17,814 bases of DNA from Tetmemena sp. SeJ-2015. Taxonomy: Eukaryota > Ciliophora > Spirotrichea > Sporadotrichida > Oxytrichidae. Position 1 is the first letter of the stretch, and each line of letters opens with the position of its first letter. Shown here piece after piece: positions 8,817 through 17,163 of the stretch. The notes under the pieces were generated by a model. It made no database searches. It had not been told where the DNA came from and worked only from the letters and a program-made list of their open reading frames with translations. The translations under genes and the position numbers were made by a program. The stretch is taken from the NCBI GenBank assembly GCA_027382625.1, contig JAJKFJ010024185.1, positions 1 through 17,814 of the forward strand. Direction: 5' to 3'.

Positions 8817-9428
8817 ATGGATGAGATCCCTTCGCAATAGCAATAGCAATAGCAATAGCAATAGAAATATGGCTACCTGGGTTATCAAAAAGAAAATTGA
8901 GCCAGTGTTCAAATTTCTCAAGCGAATAGACTACGAAAAATAGAGATGATCACGTGAGTGAAGTTCAACAAGGGTGGCAACCTTTGCGACAATATCGGCT
9001 ACTACCTGAGGCACATCTCAGACCACAGCATCCTGGCCAGGAAGAAGCTTCACCTACCTCAGGCAGATCATTAAGACTCAATCAGCATGAAATGTGACCC
9101 TTTCTCCTATATGAGAAGCCTCGAAGAAGGCAGATGAGACCTGAGAGATCATCGAGACTCTCCGCCCCAATGAGCCTAATTGAAGTTGTTCGGCAGACAG
9201 CACAATCAGAAGGATAAGTGGGCGACAGTGGGCAACGAGTCCATCCTCTGCAAGAAGATCAGTGTGCCCACTCATAAGGCAAAGCAGTAAAAGAAGGTGC
9301 TCTATCAGCTCCAAAAAAATCTATCCTTGTTGAGTGATATTAAATCTTAATTCTTAAATAATTTAATTGTTCAAATGGCTTAGAATGGTATAAAAATGCA
9401 AAGTGATAAGACTATAGTAAGCTAATGA
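8817..9428 (+). pseudogene. Decayed plus-strand gene with poly-Gln-like start
   Basis: Segments with strongly coding, GC-richer codon use alternate between two frames. The first is NMATWVIKKKIEPVFKFLK then RIDYEKQR (ending at TGA 8947-8949). The second is VKFNKGGNLCDNIGYYLRH then ISDHSILARKKLH from 8958. The third is a +1-shifted TYLRQIIKTQSA and KKADET-EIIETLRPNEPN, broken by TGAs. The fourth, KLFGRQHNQKDKWATVGNE then SILCKKISVPTHKAKQQKKV, starts at 9183 and stays open to TGA at 9426-9428. Several TGAs and shifts make this a clear relic. Family unrecognised. A minus-strand 78-codon frame (9078-9314) is a leucine-rich mirror. Confidence 0.55.
8835..8864 (+). repeat. (CAATAG)5 hexamer microsatellite
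   Basis: Five perfect CAATAG units. In the frame starting at ATG 8817 they read as ten Gln codons (CAA and TAG alternating), directly after MDEIPS. In the +1 frame they read as alternating Asn-Ser. In the standard code the first reading would be a string of stops. Confidence 0.85.
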
Positions 9429-9429
9429 A

Positions 9430-10650
9430 AACTTGCTTTAATTAAGAATTTATATTAAATGAATATAGAAATATTCTCTCTTTAAATTAGATGTCTATAT
9501 TTACATAAAATGAATTCTTAAAGATTTAAAATTAAACTAGAACATAAAAATTAATTTTTATCCTAACATTTAATTATAGTTTCATGTTAACGAAGTAATT
9601 AACTTTGTCATAATTTCAATAATGAAATAGACATAATATTTCCAAATATTATTCCAAGGTTTAGACATGTTTCAACTTTAAGGGAATGTAAGATAAATAA
9701 TCAAATTAAAATTAACTTTTCATATTCAGATATAATTCATAGAATATTAAGTTTTATTTTTTTTATAACATTTATAAGGAATTATAAAATGATTTAGAAA
9801 TAAGTATTTAAGCAAAAATGTAATTTAATTCGGTAAAATTTAAATATATATATTATTTTAAGATTTAAATTTTAAAGAATCATAATTAAAACTTCTAAGA
9901 TTCAATATACACATTAAAATACGAATGAAAATTTAAAATATGTATTTCTTAATCTAAGTAGCAGATAGAGATAATGAGTAATTTAAGAACAATTTTTAAT
10001 CTGTTGATATAGCGATCATTTAATCTGCAAACAATTAATATAAAATTTTACAACAAAATTAAAATGGAACCAAATTAAAATAATTAGAGAAAGGCAAAAT
10101 AAGAGCAATGATTTTTTTAACAAGAACTCTGAGGGGGATTATATTAGCTATCAGCATCAAACAATATTTTAAGACTTAACATAAAAATCATATAATTTAT
10201 TGTAGATATTTTCTTATATGCAATAATTTTCCATTTATTATTTATCCTATATTTATTTCCAATATTTAAATTATCTAAAAATTGCATAAAATAACTAAAA
10301 TATGCCATTTAATTATTTTAATAAAATAACTCCTATTATTTAAAGGACTTAATTTATTATAAGTTTAATGATATTTTAACTTTAGAGTATTTAGATTTAA
10401 GTAGTTTATTTTAATTTAGTTCGAGGAATATATTTATTAACAGTCACTAATTACATTATGATAAATAATTTAAATTTATTTTTTGCAAGAAATGAAAAGG
10501 AAATATTTCTATAAATAGTTAATTCAAGATAAAAATGCGCAATTATCATTAATTCCACGCGATATGCAGTGTCATGAATAATTTTTTAAAAAGATTTTAC
10601 ACTTAAAGAGTTAAATACTTTCAGTATAGTTCTCTATAATTGATATTCAT
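9430..10650. other. AT-rich desert, no gene seen
   Basis: Over a kilobase of AT-rich DNA with no supported frame, inverted repeat or GC island. It would fit germline-limited spacer. Confidence 0.5.
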
Positions 10651-10653
10651 TCA

Positions 10654-10770
10654 TCATAATTTAAAATGTAAAATTTGTTCCTCATTTTAGCATAGCTATT
10701 TGCAATAAAGGTCATCATCTGCACTCTTGAAGGTGTTTTGTAAACGCTCAAATGAAAAATCAAACATCAT
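10654..10770 (-). CDS. Short coding-like frame, 38 codons
   Basis: A minus-strand ATG at 10770-10768 gives MMFDFSFERLQNTFKSADD then DLYCKQLCQNEEQILHFKL to TGA at 10656-10654. Composition is protein-like, but the length is too short for certainty and no family is recognised. It lies downstream of the TLDc-like fragment on the same strand; a relation is not shown. Confidence 0.25.
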
Positions 10771-10973
10771 TAAGATTCCACTCATTAATTATATTCTCAC
10801 CGTCTAAAAGATAATTATAATGTAGAAGATATCGAAGAATTTAATAATTTATTCATTAAATTAACTCGGAAGAAGCAACTTTTTTTTCTAGTAGCATGAT
10901 TTTTTAAGTTAAAATAGCAAACAATTTGTCAAAATTTTATGCTAATTTTTATTTTCAATCCCTGATTTAGGTT

Positions 10974-11207
10974 ATGGAAGAGTTACTAAATTAAGACTCA
11001 TCTCTTAGATATTATAAATGCATGAAATACTTTGTAGAGGCTCTTGTATTGGCAGAAAGATTTACTATTTCAAAGGATATTTAAGAACGAACTAGCTACC
11101 TCTCAGATAGGCCCAAATAAAATCAGATAAAAAAATTGAGAAGAACACCATCAAGAAAAGAGTCTCAAAAACAATCATCTTTATCAGGGAATTTTTAAAA
11201 AATATGA
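10974..11207 (+). CDS. Hypothetical 77-residue protein with basic Ser-rich tail
   Basis: ATG at 10974 begins MEELLNQDSSLRYYKCMKYF, followed by VEALVLAERFTISKDIQERT, YLSDRPKQNQIKKLRRTPSR and KESQKQSSLSGNFQKI, to TGA at 11205-11207. TAA appears as Gln four times. An acidic helical N-terminal half is followed by an Arg/Lys/Ser-rich tail with RRTPS, a shape that would suit a phosphorylated or nucleic-acid-binding tail (inference). The ATG is preceded by TTTAG, so it could also be an exon entered through a splice acceptor. No family recognised. Confidence 0.45.
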
Positions 11208-11524
11208 GTATGCTATAATAGTGAGTATCAAAGACTAGAAACATTTTATTTTATAAACAGACTCTCTATGATAAGATTTCAAATATTTATTTTACTCTAA
11301 CAAGTAACTTAGAATTAATTTTTAAAAATAAAAAAATAAAAATATTTGATTCAATGAAACCAAATATAACTTTCTAATATATCTTTGTTTTAATATGAAA
11401 TAAAGTTTTGAAGCTATATTTCTTAAATTCCAATAAATTATATGGAGAGTGTATGCGAATTTAGTATGAAATTGTTTTAAATCTAATAAGAAGACAAATT
11501 GATGAAAGCAAATCCTTCTTAAAT

Positions 11525-11740
11525 TCAAAGGTAGTTGTAAACTTCTATCTAAAGTGGTTTGAAAAACCTGGCTCCTGCCAAGTAAGTCGAGGCTTCCTCA
11601 CTCCCGTATGCCATCCCTTCGAGAAGTTAGTAAGTGCCTCCCAAGCTGCAAGAACTAATAGCCATGTTTTCTTTTGACTAGATGTCTATGTCTCCTCCCC
11701 ACCCAAATCTAAAGACTAAAATATCATATTCTAAGAAACA
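11525..11740 (-). CDS. C-terminal end of a TLDc-domain-like protein (single gene segment)
   Basis: The minus frame opens after TGA at 11743-11741 and gives 71 codons to TGA at 11527-11525: FGWGGDIDIQSKENMAISSC, SLGGTYQLLEGMAYGSEEAS, then TYLAGARFFKPLQIEVYNYL. The order FG-G-DI-I, followed by S-LG-TYQ, YGS-EA--YLAG, FK and EIEVY at the very end, is the pattern of the last strands of TLDc domains, which are abundant in ciliates. GC-rich codon use contrasts with the AT-rich flanks on both sides. Only the last third of a TLDc domain is present and no further piece was found nearby, so this is either one germline segment of a split gene or a relic. Confidence 0.55.
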
Positions 11741-11744
11741 TCAT

Positions 11745-13225
11745 TCTAAATAAGATATCTATAATAAATAGTTTAAAAATAATATTAAAGTAGAATTTGT
11801 TATTTCTTATATTATTTTATGATTATTTATCACCTCCACACAAAAAAAGTTCAAATTATAATGATCTATGAAAGAAATATAACAAAATATTTATAGTGCA
11901 AAAGAAAAGTGATCTTAGTTTTAAATTAAAATACAACTAGACCACTCAATTGAAGCATAAAATCTCAAATTAAAAAAGGATGTTTTTGAAAATTAAAATA
12001 ATTATTCAAAGGAGATTTATGAAATTTAATTATACCTTATCTTAATATAAAGCACAAATTTTTAGGAAACAGAATTCAGAATAATCTCCTCATCTCAAAG
12101 TTATATTCTATGTTTTAAAGAATTTTTTTATATTTCATGTAATATATGATATAGAGGGTGGATTTTTTAGGTAAATTTTTTAGGTAAATTTTTTTAATTT
12201 TAATACAGATGATTTGGAATATAATTATTTACTGTTTGAAAAATAGAAAAATAAGAATTTTCTAAGTTAACAAGAAAATAAATGATTATAAAAATTCTTG
12301 AAGTTAAAGATGAAGTCAGATACTTGATAAGAATAAACTTTTTTTGTAGAGTTGTCTTAAAATTTCATACTTATAAATTAAATATTAATATATCATAAAT
12401 AAATAGTAAATTAAATTTTATATTCTCTGATTAAAGGCAATTTTTTTGATTATGGTAAATACCTTTCATCCCGTAATTCAATTTAGGATTGTGACCCAAA
12501 GCAACTCTAGTACTAAATATTTGTTAAACGATTCATTTAAAATGTTTTAATTCATTCATATTTGCTTTCTTGATTTTGCTAGTTATAAACTGCTTTTAAT
12601 TACTTAGAATATATCATCCGATATGCTTTCTTAATTTCTATAAAGATAAGTTATCAATTTTCACTATTTTATTATAAGTTGTTTTCTTTTTTTAGCAAAT
12701 TATTGAAATAAATTCTGCTTATTAAATAAAGCTAGAAAAATTAGAGAAAACAATTCAAAAAATATTCACAAATATTTTAGTTATCAATGTTTTGATGTTT
12801 AAAAATCTCTCATAGTCTTTTGTCAGAGAATAATCTTAAAATATTGCAAAAAAGAAACTCAGGACTCTAAATTCAAATCAGTTGATTTTTATAAATTCAA
12901 ATAGCTTTAATTTTTATAGTAACAAGGAAAATATAAAAATTGTAACCATTCTATCAGAAACTGCATCGTAGATGAAATGATTTATTTTATAAAATTCCTA
13001 TCAGATTTAGTAAGACTAAATAATTTTAAATCATAATAAATTTAGTGTTCGTCTTTTTTTACAGATTACTTACTTAAAATAATTTATTAAAAATTGTTTC
13101 AAATTCAAATTTTAGAAATGCGAATAATTGAGTTATATAGGTTGTAATCTATTTGTTAATTCTAAATATTTTACTCTATATTGGTTTAAAATTCTTAATG
13201 ATGGGATAAAAATGCTAAAAATAAA
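11745..13225. other. AT-rich desert, minor tandem duplication only
   Basis: About 1.5 kb without a supported gene. At about 12164-12196 a 14-bp unit (TTTTTTAGGTAAAT) is repeated in tandem. Nothing else stands out. Confidence 0.45.
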
Positions 13226-13226
13226 T

Positions 13227-13427
13227 TCATATAATTTTACCCCAAAAAAAAAGTGAATAGAATAATAAATTTTATCCTATAAGTAGCTTTTTATCGTATT
13301 TTTGAATAGCAAAGTTTTTGTTTTAGTATTGTCTATGGATGGATCTCTTATTGAGTTAAAATAGAAAGGCTCCCTCGTCTGAAATCTATTCAAAGCTCTT
13401 ATCTGTTATTTTTATTTCCTATTTAAT
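13227..13427 (-). CDS. Weak coding-like frame, 66 codons
   Basis: The minus frame between TGA at 13430 and TGA at 13227 reads ITDKSFEQISDEGAFLFQLN, KRSIHRQYQNKNFAIQKYDK, then a hydrophobic tail. The first 40 codons are protein-like. No start codon, domain or relative is seen. Chance is a real possibility. Confidence 0.2.
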
Positions 13428-13861
13428 TCAATAAATAGAGTAAAATAATAAATGAGCATATCATAATTCCATTAAAAAACAAAGATAAGATTTGGATCCG
13501 ATAATTATTTGTTAAGTAATTAAAAACTATGATTGCTTCATTTATTTAATTCTCTAGTGATGCCCACTTCAATTTTCAGGGGATTAAGAACAAAAGGAAA
13601 ACTATTTTTAATTTAATATGCGCAAATGAAACATTCACAATAATTTAAATGCTAAGATATTTATTGCTCCATCTTATGGTGTAATAAGCATTTGAAATTG
13701 AGAAAGGTAAAATGCCCCTATTTTAAACCATCTTAGTTTTATTCAAAGGGTAATATGAATAAAAATGAATTCTCTGCAATAATTATATGCTATTTTAAAA
13801 GTGGATTTATTTATAAAACAGTTAAACATTATCAAGAATTTTAATTAGAATTTATTGAATA

Positions 13862-13921
13862 ACTATCTAATTATTAGATAGTAATACAAAGAGCCATTCA
13901 TAATCTTAATAATTAGGCTCT
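13862..13921. other. Two adjacent small hairpins
   Basis: ACTATCTAATTATTAGATAGT (13862-13882 approximately) is a near-perfect palindrome. About 10 bp later GAGCC...GGCTC brackets a 20-nt AT loop (about 13891-13920). No terminator-like or RNA function can be assigned in this organism. Confidence 0.3.
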
Positions 13922-14005
13922 CATTACATTATTAGTGAAATTTTTTAATCAAATTAAAACACTATCCTATATATTTATTCACAACTAATTAAAATATTTA
14001 AATTA

Positions 14006-14393
14006 AAATCAAATAAGTGTTTTGATAAGATGGTTGTAGAAATAAGAATCTAAATGAAAAAATAGATAACAGCCTGCTAGAGAAGAATGTTTTCTGGCTT
14101 TAAAAGAAAAGTTGGGGGTGATAATATTTAAAGATTAGTGGTAAAATTATTTGAGTTTTAATTAATTAAGCCACCCCATTGGTTAATCAAGATCTTTAAT
14201 AGAGAAATCCAATCAGGCATTAGTAAATTAATTTTAAGTCTAATCAATATATTAAACAACCAACTATATTAGAGATATTAAATATTAACCAATCAGACAT
14301 CTTAATATATCAAACTTTCTGATTTTTCACTAATTAAGACTTTGAACTTGATCTTATTTCTACAACCATCTTATCAAAACACTTATTTGATTT
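14006..14393. mobile_element. 388-bp inverted-repeat element flanked by TA
   Basis: A perfect inverted repeat of about 44 bp including flanks (14004-14047 and 14352-14395) contains AAATAAGTGTTTTGATAAG and ATGGTTGTAGAAATAAG. TA stands on both outer edges (14004-14005, 14394-14395), as expected for a Tc1/mariner-type target duplication, although the palindromic TA makes this weak on its own. The interior has no TGA-free gene-like frame, so this is a non-autonomous element. A diverged relative of the interior lies at 800-1050. Identical arms suggest fairly recent activity. Confidence 0.75.
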
Positions 14394-14399
14394 TATTGT

Positions 14400-14770
14400 T
14401 TCTATTCTTCATTTAATTCCATCAATATCACCCTACTTCATTCTCATAATGAATTGTAATTTTATAATTATTTAATATTATTTAAATTAAACTTCTACAA
14501 AAAATTTACCCTTAAATAATTTTATATCATTAATTAAATGGCCTAATTAAAATTGATTAGTTTAACATAAAATTATAAAATTCTCTTATTACCCTAGATC
14601 CAAAGAGAATTAAAATATGAGTTTATTTAGAATTTTTATTTTTAAATAATTTCATTTTAACTAATATGTATTAAATAAAATTATAATTCTTTAATTTTAG
14701 CAGATTACAGGAGGGAATGCTTTATAGATTTTTTTTGATTAGTTCTGAACTTTATTTAATTAATTTGATA
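14400..14770. other. AT-rich spacer, no gene seen
   Basis: AT-rich DNA between two inverted-repeat elements, with no supported frame or repeat. Confidence 0.4.
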
Positions 14771-14771
14771 T

Positions 14772-15103
14772 ATTATACGTTCAGCCCCGATTTTTCAAAA
14801 ACTTTTCAGTCTCCTTCTGTAAAACCTGGACGAACGAGGACGAAGCTCTAGTCATCTGTGCTAAAACTTGGTACTGTAAGAGCTCTTTGTTGGCCGAGTA
14901 TTGCTAGAAAAATGTCAAAAAAAGGTAATTTTACTTTAATAAATCCTACAATTATAGGGAAATTTATGGATTGCAACTTGCCAATTATGGATGGATTCGA
15001 AGCCACTTCTCTAAAGTTCAGTAAAAAGACTAAAAACAGTGGCTACTTACTGGACAAGCTGGCTTCCTAGCCAGTAGTGAAAAATCGGGGCTAAACGGAT
15101 AAT
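14772..15103 (+). mobile_element. 332-bp inverted-repeat unit carrying a receiver-domain fragment, copy 1
   Basis: The ends are inverted repeats of about 26 bp (14772-14797 and 15078-15103) with the perfect core AGCCCCGATTTTTCA. The outer part ATTAT-CGTT-AG also matches across the two ends. Between them lies the response-regulator fragment. The second copy at 16530-16861 starts and stops at the same points with eroded ends, which supports a discrete mobile or duplicated unit. Target duplication is uncertain (AT-rich flanks). Confidence 0.6.
14785..15070 (+). pseudogene. Response-regulator receiver domain fragment, copy 1, frameshifted
   Basis: The first frame reads FCKTWTNEDEALVICAKTWY then CKSSLLAEYCQKNV. 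After the shift the second frame reads MDCNLPIMDGFEATSLKF then SKKTKNSGYLLDKLAS. MDCNxPIMDGFEAT is the signature around the phosphoacceptor Asp of receiver domains in hybrid histidine kinases, which are numerous in ciliates. A 33-bp GTAATT...TTATAG stretch (14925-14957) sits between the parts and may be an intron. Compared with copy 2, one C is missing before the A-run at about 14915, and a further base is probably lost just after the intron. The second frame stays free of TGA to 15604, but beyond 15103 it is AT-rich and probably noise. Confidence 0.7.
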
Positions 15104-15104
15104 A

Positions 15105-15675
15105 TTATCGTTATCTTATTTCCATGCACATGGAATGAATTATTAAAAGATTTTAATCCTAAATATCTTCTACCACTTATTTGTTACTAAGCTATTTCAT
15201 CCACCCTCTATAATGCATTTAATTTAAAGTCATAGAATATTTATGTTCTATATCTCATGATAAAATATAGGTTATTTATTCTCTGCAAAAATGTGGGTAT
15301 TTTCAAATTTTCAAAGCTCAATGAAAATACAAATGTATGTCGCTTATTTTATTAGAATGAATTGTTAAGATTTTTATTTCTATAAATTATAAATTTTTTT
15401 TATATATTTGTGAATCATAAAATTTATTTAAAATTAATGATAAGATAAATTGAGGAATCATTTACTTCTTTAAGCTCAAGAGCTGAAACCTATTTTGTTA
15501 AAAATAATTTTTTTCTTCAAAGCTTGGATGTTAAGAGAGAGAGTGAGATATATGACATTTGTATAATTGTATCTTTGAATAGATCCATTATAACTATGAT
15601 ATGAGTATTTCCCAAAATTAAAAGTTAATTAAATCTATATTTTTACCTAATTCAAGTTAGAAAGTTATATTAATT
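15105..15675. other. AT-rich, chance open frame only
   Basis: The frame from copy 1 of the receiver unit remains open to TGA 15602-15604 under the ciliate code. The residues are mostly Ile, Phe, Tyr, Asn and Lys with no domain. I treat it as non-coding. Confidence 0.4.
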
Positions 15676-15755
15676 ATTGAAGTCGTCAGGGTGAAGCTAA
15701 AAAATAAGATCAAAACAGATTGAATGAAGGCGAGGTTTGGTGACTGCTTTAAAAA

Positions 15756-15757
<2 letters not shown>

Positions 15758-15791
<34 letters not shown>
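15758..15791. repeat. (TA)n microsatellite
   Basis: About 17 uninterrupted AT/TA dinucleotides inside the 406-bp element, just before its coding-like part. Confidence 0.85.
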
Positions 15792-15794
<3 letters not shown>

Positions 15795-15810
15795 AAAATT
15801 TAAATTGACA

Positions 15811-15990
15811 ATGGCAGGTGAAGACACAGACTACGAGAACATGAACAACAACTCCAAGACCGGCACCACAAGTCATCAACTTAAGGTCAACTTTGAACTT
15901 GCGCTAGGATTGGATAAAGATGTCACTTTTTCTAGGGTGAAAACAAAAGTGAAGGTACCATCTGTAGGATTATAACTGAAACTGCTTTGA
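15811..15990 (+). CDS. 59-residue hypothetical protein carried inside the 406-bp element
   Basis: ATG at 15811 reads MAGEDTDYENMNNNSKTGTT, SHQLKVNFELALGLDKDVTF, then SRVKTKVKVPSVGLQLKLL, to TGA at 15988-15990. One TAA is read as Gln near the end; the standard code would stop there at 54 residues. Codon third positions are rich in G and C, unlike the surrounding DNA, so this looks like genuine or recently captured coding sequence. The N-terminus is acidic/Asn-rich and the rest is basic. A GT-AG pair (GTACCA...CCTAG, about 15955-15995) could remove the stop and extend the frame, which is speculative. No family recognised. Confidence 0.45.
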
Positions 15991-16089
15991 CCTAGAGGTC
16001 GAGGAGGCTAAAAACAGTCACCAAACCTCCCCATCCTTGAATCAGTTTTTATCTTATTTTTTTGACCTTCACTCTGATGACTTCATTAT

Positions 16090-16529
16090 TTAAAAAACGC
16101 ATTATCTACTAAATTATCATCTATTTAATTGTATATAAAATAATATAAATTGAGATATTCTCATTTATAATTTTTTTAATAATATAATTAAAGATTAATA
16201 AAATTTTTATGAATTTTTAATTTGTATTTAAAGAGCTCTTCATTACCTCCTATAGAAGAAATCTTATAATACCTTAGCTAAGTATATTTATTTATTTTTG
16301 TAGGAGATAATTACCATAATAGACTGTTGGATAAAATATAGCTGAGAAATTAAAGGAAAAGAAAATTAATCTATATATTAAATAAAAATGGATAAAATCA
16401 GCTCCAGTTGAAGTGTCTCATATTTGAATAGTTATTAAACCATTTTATCTATCTTAGAAAATTAAGAACTTTATATTCTCTCAACTTTTGAGTAGGAGTG
16501 CTCAGTTCAGAACTATAAGCCACACAAGT
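16090..16529. other. AT-rich spacer with dispersed repeat copy B
   Basis: Mostly AT-rich. From about 16340 it carries the partner of the repeat at 3232-3425 (TATAGCTGAGAAATTAA, then CAGTTGAAGTGT, then GGAGTGCTCAG). No gene is seen. Confidence 0.4.
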
Positions 16530-16861
16530 TATTAAACGATCAGCCCAGATTTTTCAAAAACTTTTGAGTTTGCTTCTGTAAAGCCTGGCCGAACGAGGAC
16601 GAAGCACTTTTCATCTGTGCTAAAATTTGGTACTGTAAGCGCTCCTTGTCGACCGAGTATTGCTACAAAAATGTCCAAAAAAAGGTAATTTTACTTTATT
16701 AAATCCCACAATTATAGGGAATGTTCTTGATAAACATGTCAATAATTGATGGATTTGAAGCCACTTCTCTAAAGTTCAGTAAAAAGACTAAAATCAGTGG
16801 TTACTTACTGGAAAAGTTGGCTCCAAGACAGTAGTCAAATATAAAAGGTGAACGGATAATA
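16530..16861 (+). mobile_element. Receiver-carrying inverted-repeat unit, copy 2 (eroded ends)
   Basis: Aligns end to end with 14772-15103. The left end TTATTAAACGATCAGCCC corresponds to TATTATACGTTCAGCCCC, and the right end keeps AACGGATAATA. The right arm has lost the AAATCGGGGCT core, so the terminal inverted repeat is only partly preserved. The coding part is more intact than in copy 1. Confidence 0.6.
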
Positions 16862-16873
16862 CTAAGAAAATGA
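16568..16873 (+). CDS. Response-regulator receiver fragment, copy 2 (open frame, phosphoacceptor lost)
   Basis: The frame is open for 101 codons from after TGA 16565-16567 to TGA 16871-16873: CKAWPNEDEALFICAKIWYC, KRSLSTEYCYKNVQKK, a 33-nt GTAATT...TTATAG block (16685-16717), then MFLINMSIIDGFEATSLKF, SKKTKISGYLLEKLAPRQQS and KGERIILRK. The 33-nt block is in frame and TGA-free, so it can be read either as intron or as coding. The MDCNLP segment of copy 1 is replaced by LINMS, removing the Asp that would be phosphorylated, so it cannot act as a normal receiver. No start codon is evident. It is a domain fragment, probably non-functional. Confidence 0.55.
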
Positions 16874-17063
16874 TGAAGATCCCTGCCAACATATCCCTGA
16901 GCAGAACAGCGCTTTGAACATGATTAAGAAAGAATCTCATATTAATTTTTTTTATAGTTTATAAAAAAAAGCTAAAGATTGGAGAGTGAATCTACTATTT
17001 TAACTGACACCGTGTTTTGGCCTTCCCCACTTATTTTATTAACCAATAGTTTATTTTAATTGA
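16836..17063 (+). pseudogene. Coding-like tail following the receiver fragment, in another frame
   Basis: Overlapping the end of copy 2, another frame reads QKVNGQYQENDEDPCQHIPE then QNSALNMIKKESHINFF, and stays open to TGA at 17061-17063. Codon use at 16866-16940 looks genuine and may be a shifted continuation of the receiver-linked gene. The corresponding sequence is absent after copy 1, so it lies outside the repeated unit. Function unknown. Confidence 0.3.
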
Positions 17064-17163
17064 ATTCAATAAAATATTTTATTTTATTTTTAATAAGGAT
17101 ATAGCTGAGTCAAGCTTGGAATAAAAAATTATTTTTAGCTATTGCAAGCATCTTCTTTCAATA

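Larger units (their letters stand above)
15679..16084. mobile_element. 406-bp element with 68-70-bp terminal inverted repeats and ATTATT direct repeats
   Basis: The arms at 15679-15746 and 16015-16084 are inverted copies with a few differences. Both contain GAAGTC-TCAG-GTGAAG at the outer end and GGTTTGGTGACTG at the inner end. ATTATT occurs directly outside both ends (15673-15678 and 16085-16090), a likely 6-bp target-site duplication. Inside are a (TA)n run and a short GC-rich open frame. I know no element family with exactly these ends; non-autonomous DNA transposon is the inferred class. Confidence 0.75.

Noticed and set aside
9078..9314. 78-codon minus-strand frame rich in Leu
   Set aside because: Mirror of plus-strand coding segments (KLFGRQHNQ, KISVPTHKAK) whose codons look genuine.
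11322..11528. 68-codon minus-strand frame
   Set aside because: AT-rich low-complexity residues; it overlaps only the last bases and downstream side of the TLDc-like segment and shares no frame with it.
14858..15604. Nearly 250-codon open frame under the ciliate code
   Set aside because: Only its first part (to about 15070) matches the receiver unit. The rest is AT-rich residues, and frames of this length are expected by chance when only TGA stops.
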